From Bacteroidales bacterium (GTDB lineage Bacteria; Bacteroidota; Bacteroidia; Bacteroidales; Paludibacteraceae), in assembly GCA_012837685.1 (NCBI GenBank), contig DUQS01000059.1, positions 1 to 64,000 of the forward strand: DNA of 64,000 bases, given 5' to 3'. Under the pieces are notes generated by a model. That model saw only the letters and a list, made by a program, of their open reading frames with translations. It was not told where the DNA came from and searched no databases. The translations under genes and the position numbers were made by a program. Positions 34,410 through 43,849 of the stretch are shown here, piece by piece (the stretch's first letter is position 1; each line of letters opens with the position of its first letter).

Positions 34410-36737
34410 ATGATGGAAAAACCGATAAACACAAACAAACTCAATCAGGAAATCAACGTAAGGGAACTTTTGATAAAATACCTCAAAAAATGGCACATCT
34501 TCGCTATTGCCATTTTTAGTTGTTTAGTGCTGGGCTTTATCTACATTAAGCAAGCACAGGTAAAATTTCAAACTTATTCTACCATACTCGTACACAGCGA
34601 CGACGCTAATCCTATGGCTGGTTTCCTTTCCGGAAGCGGTATGAAAGACATTCTTGCACCAAAAAAAGATGTTGAAAACGAAATAGAGGTAATAAAATCC
34701 AAGACTATTATTCAAAAAATGATAACGGAATTGGATTTACAAACCGCCACCTACATAAAAGATAAACTGAAATATATAGAAGTTTACGGTAACGAGCCTA
34801 TCTCTATCGTTTATCCACAAGAGTTTTACAACAATTTGAAAGGATTTTTCCGCGTAACGGTGAATTACCAAAAAAACGGCACCTACAAATTAACTTTTAC
34901 TTACAAAAAAAATTACAGTTGGTGGCAAACTACCACAGAAAAAGTGGAAGTTGAATCGCTTGCACAACCAATAAAAACACAGTGGGCTGAATTTACTTTT
35001 GTGGAAAACTATCCAAGCGACAAACCCTATAAACTGAAATTTGAAATTGAACCCTTGCAAGTATTAGTAGAACGTTATGGGAAATTGATAACCGCAGGAT
35101 TGGTATCCAAAAAAACGGATGCTATAAAAATAGCCATTGTATATCCACAAATAGAAAAAAGCACGGACATCATCAATAAAGTTGTGGAGTTATACAATCG
35201 CGATGCCATGATGGACAAAAATCGTATGTCAATACAAATCGCCGATTTTATCAATGAGCGACTGGAATTGATATCGAAAGAGTTAAAAGATGTAGAGAAC
35301 AATGTAGAAAACTACAAAAAAGAACATAAGCTTGCCGATATCACTTCACAATCGAAATTGTTCATCGAAACAGCCGGTGATTACGAAAAACAGATAGCCA
35401 GCGTTGAAATACAAATCGGTTTAGTGGCGTTTATCGAAAGTTACATAGAAGATCCGCGTAATCAAGATGCGATGATTCCCGGCAATATCGGCATAGAAGA
35501 CGAGGCGTTATCGAAAGTGATAGAGGCATACAATACGCAACTGTTGGATTATTTGCGCATCAAACGCTCTACCAATGAAATTAACCCGATATTGGAGCAA
35601 CAACATGAACAGATATTGCTGACTAAAAGCAACATTGCACAAACCGTAAAAAACGTAAAAAGCGGTTTAGAGATAATGCGCAAAGATTTAGTTGCAAAAA
35701 ACAAGCAATTTATCGACAAAATAGGCAATGTCCCGACCATTGAAAGGCATTACATAGAGATTGCACGCCAACAACAAGTTAAACAGCAACTCTACCTGTT
35801 TTTACTCCAAAAACGCGAAGAAACCGAACTGACTTTAGCTTCGGCTACAAATGTTGCAAAAATCATCGACCCTGCTTATACCGACTTGACACCGGTATCA
35901 CCAAAACTCAAACTCATCCTCTTCTTTGCTTTGGTAATGGGTTGTTGCATCGGATTCGCTTATATCTATCTTTATGATTTGATAAATGATAAGATAAGTG
36001 ATAAAAAAGAACTTATTTCGCTGACATCCATACCATTGTTGGGGCAAATACCGTTTTGCAAAAACGCATCAAATATCGTTATGCGCGAAGGTGCTCAAAG
36101 CGTTGTGACGGAAATGTTCCGCATGGTGCGCACCAATATCAAATTCGTTTTAAAGAAAAAAGACGACAAAGTTATTATCATTACTTCAAGTGTAGCAGGC
36201 GAAGGAAAATCCTTCTTCTCAATCAATTTGGCACTGTCTTTAGCCATGATTAACAAGAAAGTACTGTTAGTCGGCTTAGACATTCGCAAACCTGTATTGT
36301 CGCAATACTTAAATATTAAAGCCAAACACGGTATCACATCTTATTTGGTGGATGACGCCATTACTGTAAACGACATTGTAAACAAACAAATAGTTCACGA
36401 AAATATGGACGTTATTGTTTCCGGACCTATTCCTCCCAATCCGGCAGAAATATTAACAAGCGATCGCCTTGATACATTATTTGAAGAACTACGCAAACAT
36501 TACGATTATATTTTGGTGGATACTGCTCCGGTCGGGATAGTGGCGGATACATTTACCTTGAGCCACATTAGCGATGCTACATTGTATGTTTGTCGTCAAG
36601 GTGTTACGCCACGAGAACATATAGAAATTTTGAATACGTTAGAAAAAGAAAACCGACTCAACAACGTTTCTCTTATTCTCAACGGTGTGGATGAAGGACA
36701 TTTATCGAATTATGGACATTATGTAAAAAAAGCATAA
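34410..36737 (+). CDS. wzc: Wzc-type polysaccharide co-polymerase with BY-kinase domain
   Basis: A 775-aa inner membrane protein. TM1 (about 30-49) and TM2 (about 500-525) flank a Wzz-type periplasmic domain with long coiled-coil helices. The C-terminal tyrosine kinase has GEGKS (597-601, Walker A), VGLDIRKP with D623 (Walker A') and YILVDTAPVG with D703 (Walker B). It controls chain length and export together with Wza. The tail carries only two tyrosines (SNYGHYVKKA) instead of the large C-terminal cluster of E. coli Wzc, so phosphorylation control may be simpler. A strong terminator follows. Confidence 0.93.
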   Translation: MMEKPINTNKLNQEINVRELLIKYLKKWHIFAIAIFSCLVLGFIYIKQAQVKFQTYSTILVHSDDANPMAGFLSGSGMKDILAPKKDVENEIEVIKSKTIIQKMITELDLQTATYIKDKLKYIEVYGNEPISIVYPQEFYNNLKGFFRVTVNYQKNGTYKLTFTYKKNYSWWQTTTEKVEVESLAQPIKTQWAEFTFVENYPSDKPYKLKFEIEPLQVLVERYGKLITAGLVSKKTDAIKIAIVYPQIEKSTDIINKVVELYNRDAMMDKNRMSIQIADFINERLELISKELKDVENNVENYKKEHKLADITSQSKLFIETAGDYEKQIASVEIQIGLVAFIESYIEDPRNQDAMIPGNIGIEDEALSKVIEAYNTQLLDYLRIKRSTNEINPILEQQHEQILLTKSNIAQTVKNVKSGLEIMRKDLVAKNKQFIDKIGNVPTIERHYIEIARQQQVKQQLYLFLLQKREETELTLASATNVAKIIDPAYTDLTPVSPKLKLILFFALVMGCCIGFAYIYLYDLINDKISDKKELISLTSIPLLGQIPFCKNASNIVMREGAQSVVTEMFRMVRTNIKFVLKKKDDKVIIITSSVAGEGKSFFSINLALSLAMINKKVLLVGLDIRKPVLSQYLNIKAKHGITSYLVDDAITVNDIVNKQIVHENMDVIVSGPIPPNPAEILTSDRLDTLFEELRKHYDYILVDTAPVGIVADTFTLSHISDATLYVCRQGVTPREHIEILNTLEKENRLNNVSLILNGVDEGHLSNYGHYVKKA

Positions 36738-36755
36738 TCGTGCTTTCGAAAAATA

Positions 36756-36793
36756 AAATAAGCGAACCTTTTTTCATAATGGTTCGCTTATTT
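36756..36793 (+). terminator. Terminator of the rmlB-wza-wzc operon
   Basis: AAATAAGCGAACC (36756-36768) pairs with GGTTCGCTTATTT (36781-36793) around a T-rich loop; a T run follows. Confidence 0.9.
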
Positions 36794-36803
36794 TTTATAG
36801 GAC

Positions 36804-36835
36804 TTTGCTATTTTTACACAAAAAAGTTACCTTTG
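36804..36835 (+). promoter_or_regulatory. Promoter of the NlpC/P60-epimerase operon
   Basis: TTTG (36804-36807), 20-base spacer, TACCTTTG (36828-36835), just after the wzc terminator and 14 bases before the ATG at 36850. Confidence 0.85.
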
Positions 36836-36849
36836 TAAAAAAAATCTCT

Positions 36850-38016
36850 ATGAAGAAAATCTGCCTCATTTCAATTTGTTTGTCTTTTTTTAGTGTAACT
36901 CTCAACGCACAAGAAGCGTTCACAAATCTTCAAGATTCGCTGCTTAAAATAAAAGAAGCGTACGCTCCCGATTTACGGGTAGCTATTTTCGAAGTCGCGC
37001 CAACTGACAGCGAAGGAATCGTAACTATAAAAGGAAAAACAAATTTACCCATTGTACAAAAAGCTATTCAACGTCTCTGCGACACTAACGGATGCCGTAA
37101 TGAGGTAACACTATTACCGACTGCTGATATAGGAGATGCTAACTATGGCATAGTAAATATTTCAACCGCTTTTGTGCGGGCTGCACCACATTACGAATCG
37201 GAATTGGTTACTCAAACTTTATTAGGAACACCCATTAAAGTGTGGGAAAAGAAAGGTACATGGTTTCGGATACAAACTCCCGACGGATATTTGGGCTGGC
37301 TTACCGAAACTTCATTCAAACGCCAAAACAAACGTAAACAGCAAGAGTGGCTTGCCAAAGAGAAAGTGATTTTTACCGATTTTTATGGTCAAACGTTGAC
37401 GCATCCAAACAAAAAAAGCATTCCCGTTTCCGACATCGTAGCCGGTTGTCTGTTAAATAAAACACGTAAAGTGGGCAGTTTTTACCAAGTAACCTATCCC
37501 GACGGCAGAACGGCTTACATTCATTCATCGCAGTGCCGTTTATTAGCGACATGGATAAAAACATTACCGAACAAAAACATTGACATTGTGAACACAGCAG
37601 AACGATTTTTAGGATTGCCCTATCTATGGGGAGGAACAACCACAAAAGCCGTCGATTGCAGCGGACTTGTAAAAATGGTCTATTATCTTCACAATATCAT
37701 ATTGCCACGAGACGCTTCACAACAAGTAAAAGAAGGTCAAAAAGTGGAGTTTTCGCCTACATACAAAGAACTACAACTCGGCGATCTTCTCTTTTTCGGT
37801 CCCAATGAACAACGTATCACTCATGTCGGTATCTACATAGGCGACAAACAGTTTATTCATTCTTCAGGCACAGTGCACATCACCAGTCTTGACCCGCTTT
37901 CGCCTCTCTATGTTGAGCGTTACGTTACGCGGTTACAAACCGTTCGGCGAATAGTAGGACACACTACTAAAGGTATATCGTCATTGACAACAAATTCGTT
38001 TTACACCCTTCAATAA
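36850..38016 (+). CDS. Exported NlpC/P60 peptidase with SH3 domains
   Basis: A 388-aa exported protein (signal peptide about 1-20, ending LNAQ). Two bacterial SH3 domains (about 100-160 and 170-235) precede an NlpC/P60 domain with catalytic C270 (AVDCSGLVK), H325 (RITHVGIYIG) and H337 (FIHSSG). By its family it should be a gamma-D-glutamyl-L-diamino acid endopeptidase that splits peptidoglycan stem peptides to L-Ala-D-Glu plus a diamino acid product. It is the first gene of a four-gene operon whose second gene epimerises exactly that dipeptide. The ATG at 36850 is chosen for the signal peptide. Confidence 0.92.
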   Translation: MKKICLISICLSFFSVTLNAQEAFTNLQDSLLKIKEAYAPDLRVAIFEVAPTDSEGIVTIKGKTNLPIVQKAIQRLCDTNGCRNEVTLLPTADIGDANYGIVNISTAFVRAAPHYESELVTQTLLGTPIKVWEKKGTWFRIQTPDGYLGWLTETSFKRQNKRKQQEWLAKEKVIFTDFYGQTLTHPNKKSIPVSDIVAGCLLNKTRKVGSFYQVTYPDGRTAYIHSSQCRLLATWIKTLPNKNIDIVNTAERFLGLPYLWGGTTTKAVDCSGLVKMVYYLHNIILPRDASQQVKEGQKVEFSPTYKELQLGDLLFFGPNEQRITHVGIYIGDKQFIHSSGTVHITSLDPLSPLYVERYVTRLQTVRRIVGHTTKGISSLTTNSFYTLQ

Positions 38017-38024
38017 AAGCAATT

Positions 38025-39167
38025 ATGACTTCATCGCGCAGAGATTTTTTGAAAAAGGCAGCCCTCTTGAGTGCAGGTGCCATTTTACTGCCTAACAACC
38101 TTTTGGCTACAAAAAGTTCCAAAAAGCAAAGTCGCCGTACAAACAGCAAAAAAATGTCTTTAACGTTCCGTCCTTATGATTTGCGGCTTAACCACACATT
38201 TACCATTGCCTCTTATTCGCGCACAACAACGCCCGTGGTATTGGTAGAAATTGCCTACGACGGACTTGTTGGTTACGGTGAAGCTTCGTTGCCACAATAT
38301 TTAGGCGAAACTCAAACCAGTGTTTGTGACTTTTTGAAAAAAGTAGATTTATCACAATTTTCATCACCATTTTTATTAGAAGACATTTTGACTTATGTCG
38401 ATGCTATTGCACCAAAAAACACGGCAGCCAAAGCCTCTATTGACATTGCATTGCATGATTTAGTAGGCAAAATTACCGGTCAGCCCATCTATCGTTTGTT
38501 AGGACTTAATCCGGACAAAACGCCTGCCACATCGTTTACTATCGGCATAGATACACAGGATATTGTTCGTCAAAAAACGCTCGAAGCCAAGCCATATTCC
38601 ATTTTAAAAGTAAAAGTTGGGCGCGACACAGACAAAATGTTGATAGAAACCATCCGCTCTATTACCGACAAACCGCTTTATGTAGATGCCAATCAAGGTT
38701 GGAAAGACCGTCAAGAAGCTTTGGATAAAATTTTTTGGTTGAAAGAGCAAGGTGTTGTTTTAGTGGAACAACCCATGGCAAAAACCGATTTAGAGTCGCA
38801 CGCATGGCTTACAGAACGCAGTCCTCTACCCATTATTGCCGACGAAAGCGTACAGCGACTTACTGATATACAACCACTTGTCGGCGCTTTTTCGGGCATC
38901 AACATTAAACTGATGAAATGCACAGGACTGCGCGAAGCATGGAAAATGATACAAGTGGCGAGAGCTAATAAATTAGACATTATGTTAGGCTGTATGACCG
39001 AAACTTCGTGTGCCATATCGGCTGCTGCGCAACTGTCGCCGGCAATCGATTGGGCAGATTTAGACGGCAATTTGCTTATTGGTAATGATTGTTTCGATGG
39101 TGTAAAGGTTGTTGACGGAAAAATAAAATTATCTGATAGAAGCGGCATAGGTGCAACCAAACGCTAA
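38025..39167 (+). CDS. L-Ala-D/L-Glu (dipeptide) epimerase with Tat signal
   Basis: Enolase superfamily enzyme (380 aa) of the muconate-lactonising subgroup. The catalytic pair lies at K195/K197 (ILKVKVGRD) and K295, with metal ligands D221 (DANQGW), E248 (VEQPM) and D273 (ADESV). The dipeptide-binding D345/D347 (WADLDGN) marks it as a dipeptide epimerase that turns L-Ala-D-Glu into L-Ala-L-Glu. The N-terminus has a twin-arginine signal SRRDFLKKAALLSAGAILLP, so the enzyme should be exported folded. That differs from the cytoplasmic E. coli YcjG. It starts 8 bases after the NlpC/P60 gene. Confidence 0.9.
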   Translation: MTSSRRDFLKKAALLSAGAILLPNNLLATKSSKKQSRRTNSKKMSLTFRPYDLRLNHTFTIASYSRTTTPVVLVEIAYDGLVGYGEASLPQYLGETQTSVCDFLKKVDLSQFSSPFLLEDILTYVDAIAPKNTAAKASIDIALHDLVGKITGQPIYRLLGLNPDKTPATSFTIGIDTQDIVRQKTLEAKPYSILKVKVGRDTDKMLIETIRSITDKPLYVDANQGWKDRQEALDKIFWLKEQGVVLVEQPMAKTDLESHAWLTERSPLPIIADESVQRLTDIQPLVGAFSGINIKLMKCTGLREAWKMIQVARANKLDIMLGCMTETSCAISAAAQLSPAIDWADLDGNLLIGNDCFDGVKVVDGKIKLSDRSGIGATKR

Positions 39168-39183
39168 TTGATTTTATAACACA

Positions 39184-40107
39184 ATGAAAACAAATTACTT
39201 AATTGTTGGCACGGGAGGTGTAGGTGGCAGTATAGCCGGTTTTTTAGCATTGGCAGGACACCACGTAACCTGCATTGCCCGAGGTGAACATCTTAAACAA
39301 ATTCGCGAAAAAGGATTACATTTAAAATCAGACATAAAAGGTGACCATTATCTAAAAGTTGATGCTTATACAACAGAAGAATATAATGGTAAAGCAGACG
39401 TAATTTTTGTCTGTGTCAAAGGTTATTCCATCGATTTTATCAGCGAAGTACTCGTAAAAGCCGCCAAACCGGATACATTGGTTATTCCTTTGCTCAATGT
39501 ATATGGAACAGGTCCACGCATACAACGTTTGGTGCCGAATATTACTGTGTTGGACGGCTGCATCTACATTGTAGGATTTGTATCCGCACCGGGCGAAATT
39601 ACTCAAATGGGACATGTATTGCGGGTTGTTTTCGGAGCGCGTCCCCACCAAAATATAGATAACGAACGCTTGCAAGACATTGGACAATGTTTGAAAGCTG
39701 CAAGTATCGACACCATTGTTTCTGACGACATCAACCGCGACACGTTCATCAAATGGTCGTTCATATCGGCTATGGCGTGTACAGGAGCTTATTTCGATTG
39801 CACCATGGCAGCCATACAACGTGCCGGAAAAGAACGTGATATGTTTACAGGGCTTATTTCCGAAAGTAAACTCATCGGCGAAAAAATGGGCATACCGCTA
39901 TCGAACAATATCATCAGTAAAGGACTGGAAATTATCGACCGTTTAGACCCACAAAGCACAGCATCTTTACAAAAAGACATCGCAAAAGGTCATGAATCGG
40001 AAATACAAGGTCAACTTTTTGATATGATTGATTTAGGACGGCAAGTAGGAGCCACCATACCAACCTACGACATTGTAGAACAAAAATTTTTATCATTCCG
40101 CAAATAA
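39184..40107 (+). CDS. 2-dehydropantoate 2-reductase family protein
   Basis: A 307-aa NADP-dependent reductase of the PanE/ApbA family. The Rossmann motif VGTGGVGGSIAG (8-19) opens it and the C-terminal helical domain has FIKWSFISAMACTGAYF. In pantothenate synthesis this family reduces ketopantoate to pantoate. The setting here, between a peptidoglycan-peptide epimerase and a transglutaminase-like protein, makes another 2-oxo acid also possible. No panB, panC or panD is nearby. 16 bases after the epimerase, 10 before the next gene; no signal peptide, so cytoplasmic. Confidence 0.82.
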   Translation: MKTNYLIVGTGGVGGSIAGFLALAGHHVTCIARGEHLKQIREKGLHLKSDIKGDHYLKVDAYTTEEYNGKADVIFVCVKGYSIDFISEVLVKAAKPDTLVIPLLNVYGTGPRIQRLVPNITVLDGCIYIVGFVSAPGEITQMGHVLRVVFGARPHQNIDNERLQDIGQCLKAASIDTIVSDDINRDTFIKWSFISAMACTGAYFDCTMAAIQRAGKERDMFTGLISESKLIGEKMGIPLSNNIISKGLEIIDRLDPQSTASLQKDIAKGHESEIQGQLFDMIDLGRQVGATIPTYDIVEQKFLSFRK

Positions 40108-40117
40108 TTTTACCACT

Positions 40118-41545
40118 ATGAAATTACTACGTTTACTTTTTTTGTTTTTCGTTCCAATGGCTTGCATTGCAGCCAATACCACTTATCAAACCGTATTGAC
40201 GGAAATGAAAAACGGCAATTTTAAATTTGCCGAAGAGATGATTGATTTTGAAGTAAAAACCAATTTACAGCTTACCGCCACAGACAAACAGGCGTTATTA
40301 GACCAAAAAGAAATTATGCGCCGCATTCGTCTCGATTTCTCAAGAACAGAAGCAGATGTAATGAGTTACGTAAAACGCTATTATCCCAAAGTAACGCCCG
40401 CCATGTTTATCAATTGGGAAACTGCAAACACATTGGAATATAAGATAATAGATGGCGAAAAACGTTATTTTAATCAAGCCGCACCTAATCTATTCCGCTT
40501 GGATACCGCCGCCAAACGGCAAAAAGAGATTGTTGACGGTATCGTGCCAGACAAAAAAGCTATTTTGCTCCAGAAACACATTCCGGACATTATAAAAACA
40601 ACTTCGCACAATAATGTATGTATGGGAAATCCTCAAAAAATGACCGTTACCTACACCTTGACCGTTAAACCCGACCAAGTGCCCGATGGAAAAACTATTC
40701 GTTGCTGGTTGCCTTATCCACGCACCGATGTGGCGCGTCAAAAAAATGTGAAGTTGTTTTCTGTTTCGCAAAACAACTACCAAATTGCGCCTAACAGTTG
40801 CGCTCACAAAACCATTTACATGGAACAAAAAGCAACAAAAGGAAAACCAGCGAAATTTCAAATCGTATTTTCTTACGAGTGTTATCCCGAATTTCACAAT
40901 TTGGAACACCAAACTATTGCACCTCTTACCGATACATTGTTAATCAGCGATTTTCTCAAAGAACGCAAACCGCACATTGTTTTTTCAGACGCAATTAAAC
41001 AACTGTCGGCACAAATAGTCGGCACAGAAACTAATCCGTACCAAAAAGCAAAAAAAATATTTACATGGATTCGTGCCAATTATCCATGGGCAAGTGCACG
41101 AGAATATTCCACTATTCCCAATATTCCCGAATACGTAATTGCCAATCGCCGTGGCGATTGCGGTCAAGTGTCGCTGCTGCTAATTACACTTTGTCGCTAC
41201 AACGGCATTCCCGCGCGTTGGCAAAGTGGTTTTATGATGCACCCGGGAAGCAAAAACTTGCACGATTGGGCTGAAATTTATCTGCAAAATATCGGTTGGG
41301 TGGCAGTCGATGTCTCATTTGGTGTACAAACGTGGGCGAAAGACCCTTCGGAACGTTATTTTTACCTCGGCGGACAAGATGCTTACCGTTGGATTATTAA
41401 TACCGATTTCGGGCAACCGCTCTCCCCTGCAAAACAGTTTATGCGAAGTGAAACAGTCGATTTTCAACGCGGTGAAGTGGAATGGGAAGGTGGCAACCTC
41501 TATTTTAACCAATGGAACTATACGTTCAATATTGCGTACAAATAA
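40118..41545 (+). CDS. Exported transglutaminase-like protein
   Basis: A 475-aa protein with a signal peptide (about 1-19, ending CIAAN). An N-terminal helical region (about 25-165) leads to a transglutaminase-like (papain-fold) domain with the full triad C348 (RRGDCGQVSLL), H382 (LHDWAEIYL) and D398 (VAVDVS). Such domains in bacteria are mostly peptidases or amidases rather than crosslinkers. Within this operon a peptide substrate from cell wall or diet is plausible (inference). Last gene of the operon; it converges on rimM with only a 4-base gap and no visible terminator. Confidence 0.82.
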   Translation: MKLLRLLFLFFVPMACIAANTTYQTVLTEMKNGNFKFAEEMIDFEVKTNLQLTATDKQALLDQKEIMRRIRLDFSRTEADVMSYVKRYYPKVTPAMFINWETANTLEYKIIDGEKRYFNQAAPNLFRLDTAAKRQKEIVDGIVPDKKAILLQKHIPDIIKTTSHNNVCMGNPQKMTVTYTLTVKPDQVPDGKTIRCWLPYPRTDVARQKNVKLFSVSQNNYQIAPNSCAHKTIYMEQKATKGKPAKFQIVFSYECYPEFHNLEHQTIAPLTDTLLISDFLKERKPHIVFSDAIKQLSAQIVGTETNPYQKAKKIFTWIRANYPWASAREYSTIPNIPEYVIANRRGDCGQVSLLLITLCRYNGIPARWQSGFMMHPGSKNLHDWAEIYLQNIGWVAVDVSFGVQTWAKDPSERYFYLGGQDAYRWIINTDFGQPLSPAKQFMRSETVDFQRGEVEWEGGNLYFNQWNYTFNIAYK

Positions 41546-41549
41546 AGTT

Positions 41550-42050
41550 TTATAAATCCAAAAGACCTTCGGGAAGGTTCATATAAAGAATACGTTTATC
41601 ATGGTCGATGTCGTCAATTAGCGATTCATTGATGGGAATGAGTTTGTCGCCAACAATTAAGAGCGTATTGGCAGTAGAATCATCCACATTGTCCACTGTT
41701 CCTAAGTTTCCTTGTTGTGTTTCCACCGAAAAACCTACAAAATATTCGAGCGAAACTTCTGTTTTAATAGTTTCATTCAACAGTTCTTTTTTGACATAAA
41801 CCGTTTTTCCGAAAAATTCGCGTGCGGCAGTTTCGTTAATTATGCCATCGAACCTAACTATTGTCGTAGTGCTGTCTTTAAAACGGTATTCGGCAATGAA
41901 AAATGGAACAAAAATGCCCTCTATATCAAAAACGAAATAATCGCAAGCCTCCATATTAAAATCAGCATTGCAAGCGATTGCCAATTCGCCATTGAAACCG
42001 TGACTTTTAATAACTTTTCCAACAGGGGCTATTTCGTTTGATGTAATCAT
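41550..42050 (-). CDS. rimM: 16S rRNA maturation protein RimM
   Basis: A 166-aa assembly factor for the 30S head that binds uS19. It shows the N-terminal RimM barrel (APVGKVIKSHGFNGELAI) with the conserved GFNGE turn, and a PRC-type C-terminal barrel (LEYFVGFSVET and the ending DHDKRILYMNLPEGLLDL). Typically beside trmD, rpsP and rplS in other phyla; here rpsP is 19 kb away and lgt lies 8 bases upstream in the same direction. Confidence 0.93.
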   Translation of the reverse strand: MITSNEIAPVGKVIKSHGFNGELAIACNADFNMEACDYFVFDIEGIFVPFFIAEYRFKDSTTTIVRFDGIINETAAREFFGKTVYVKKELLNETIKTEVSLEYFVGFSVETQQGNLGTVDNVDDSTANTLLIVGDKLIPINESLIDDIDHDKRILYMNLPEGLLDL

Positions 42051-42058
42051 TTTTATCT

Positions 42059-42964
42059 TTATTTCTTTTTCTTCTGTGTGGGTTTTTCAACAGGCAAATT
42101 GTAAACTACTTTGCCTTTTTTCAATGAATGCACAATAAGATAAACACCCAAAATAACAAACGGAACGCTCAACCATTGTCCCATGTTAAAAGTCATATTG
42201 GCTTCAAACGCCGATTGGTCGTTTTTTAAAAATTCAATGACCTGTCGCGCTACAAACACTCCCGTAAAACCAATTCCGGTCAAAAGACCATTAAAACTTC
42301 CGGCATCTTTTTTCCAATAGAGCCACATCATCAGAACAAAAAGGGCAAAATAAGCAAAAGCTTCGTAGAGTTGCGTAGGATGACAGGGCAACCATTCGGT
42401 GGGCGGACAGCCAACAAATGGCACTGTGAAAGCGGTGTAATTATCAACTGTTCCACAAAATTGTTCATTCCCGCGCAAAAAAACAAATCCCCAAGGTAAA
42501 TCGGTCGGTGTACCGTAAATTTCAGAATTCATCAGGTTGCCCAAACGTATCATGCAGGCAACTAAAGCCGACGGCACAAAAAGGCGGTCGCCAAGCCACC
42601 AAATATTTTGTTTGGTTAGATATTTCGACAACAGCCAACACGTCAGCACCATAGCAATAGCACCACCGTGACTCGCCAATCCGCCGTGCCAAATCTTAAA
42701 AATTTCACCGACATTTTCGCGGTAATATTCCCAATCATAAAAGAACACATGCCCCAAGCGTGCACCGATAATAACGGCTAAAACCATATAAATGAAAACT
42801 TTATCGAGCCAATTATCGGGAGCGTTATCATGCTTAAACATTTTGCCTAAAAGCGTGATTCCTATAAAAAAGCCCGTAGCATAAATAAGTCCGTACCAAC
42901 GCACGGTCAGTGCTCCAAAACTGAACAATTCGGGGTCGGGATTCCAAATAATAGAAGATAACAT
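42059..42964 (-). CDS. lgt: Prolipoprotein diacylglyceryl transferase
   Basis: Integral membrane enzyme (301 aa, about seven helices) that moves a diacylglyceryl group from phosphatidylglycerol to the lipobox cysteine of prolipoproteins. Signatures present are the periplasmic IRLGNLMNSEIYG, HGGLASHGGA near residue 95 and CHPTQLYEA near residue 196. Many of the proteins in this window (Wza, DUF6242, both nucleotidase parts) depend on it. It precedes rimM by 8 bases; a lysine-rich tail (TQKKKK) ends it. Confidence 0.95.
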   Translation of the reverse strand: MLSSIIWNPDPELFSFGALTVRWYGLIYATGFFIGITLLGKMFKHDNAPDNWLDKVFIYMVLAVIIGARLGHVFFYDWEYYRENVGEIFKIWHGGLASHGGAIAMVLTCWLLSKYLTKQNIWWLGDRLFVPSALVACMIRLGNLMNSEIYGTPTDLPWGFVFLRGNEQFCGTVDNYTAFTVPFVGCPPTEWLPCHPTQLYEAFAYFALFVLMMWLYWKKDAGSFNGLLTGIGFTGVFVARQVIEFLKNDQSAFEANMTFNMGQWLSVPFVILGVYLIVHSLKKGKVVYNLPVEKPTQKKKK

Positions 42965-43048
42965 AGCGATTTCTTAATAAATAAATCAAGGCACGATTTT
43001 TGGAAAATAATGCCTTAACTATTTGGTTTATAACTTATTATAAGCTCG

Positions 43049-43741
43049 TTAAGCTTTGCGCACAATAGCAATAGGCGTTTGTTGCGCACTTTGACCGAGC
43101 GGATTGTCTTTAAACAAAGCTTTCAGGAATTTCACGTCCAAATCTTTGGAAGATTTACCCAAAATATCAACATTCAAATCATTGGCATCCAACACGATAA
43201 ATTCGTTACCCAATTTTTCTTTCATTTGGCGCGCCACTTTATCAGGATTTTTCGGCGCCATTTTTGCATAACGGTTGTAAGGTGGAATGGTACAATCGCA
43301 AGGTCCATCGATGGCATAGGCACGTTGTCCGCAAACCTTATAGAATGCTCCGCGCACACCGAAAGGTTTGGTAACTAAGGCAGCCATGCAGCCCAACAGT
43401 AAACGCGGTATGCCGACATCCTTAATAGCCAATTGCATGGTATAAGGGCTACCTAAACCGATACCGTATGGCGATTTGTAAACAAATTTTACCAAAAATT
43501 TGGCGAACCAACTGGGTTTGATTTCCGAAATGGGAAATGCACGACCTTGTGTAATGGCAACTATTTTTTCGCTGCAAAAAATAATGTCATCCGGCTGACG
43601 AAGGTCTTTGGTGTATTTATCAACCACTTCAAAGAGGTCGTCTTCTTTCATAACCACATGAGTTTTAACGGGTATACGCAAATATTTTACACCGTTCACC
43701 TCTATTTCGAGGTTTTTTCCTTCGTTTGCTTGTATTTTCAT
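43049..43741 (-). CDS. CofE-like (coenzyme F420-0:L-glutamate ligase family) protein
   Basis: A 230-aa cytoplasmic protein resembling the catalytic core of F420-0:gamma-glutamyl ligases. The N-terminal strands give IFCSEKIVAITQGRAFPISE; then come SPYGIGLGSPYTMQLA, a cysteine-rich middle GQRAYAIDGPCDCTIPPYNR, and VLDANDLNVDILGKSS (a likely metal-binding acidic segment). Bacteroidota are not known to make F420, so another ligase role is more likely. It stands alone with a -7 element TACCTTTG (43772-43779) 31 bases upstream, and lgt begins 84 bases downstream. Confidence 0.7.
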   Translation of the reverse strand: MKIQANEGKNLEIEVNGVKYLRIPVKTHVVMKEDDLFEVVDKYTKDLRQPDDIIFCSEKIVAITQGRAFPISEIKPSWFAKFLVKFVYKSPYGIGLGSPYTMQLAIKDVGIPRLLLGCMAALVTKPFGVRGAFYKVCGQRAYAIDGPCDCTIPPYNRYAKMAPKNPDKVARQMKEKLGNEFIVLDANDLNVDILGKSSKDLDVKFLKALFKDNPLGQSAQQTPIAIVRKA

Positions 43742-43771
43742 TTTTAAAAATTTGTTTTAAAATTTATTCGG

Positions 43772-43779
43772 CAAAGGTA
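43772..43779 (-). promoter_or_regulatory. -7 element for the CofE-like gene
   Basis: TACCTTTG on the minus strand, 31 bases before the ATG; no TTTG at the proper distance. Confidence 0.5.
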
Positions 43780-43849
43780 CACAAAAATTACCGAGGTTAT
43801 TCTTTGTAACTCTATTTTACGGTAAATTTTTATTTCCGCATCATTTGTC

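Noticed and set aside
39352-39819. 155-codon open frame on the - strand within the PanE-family gene
   Set aside because: Antisense shadow of a conserved Rossmann-fold gene, with no supporting features.
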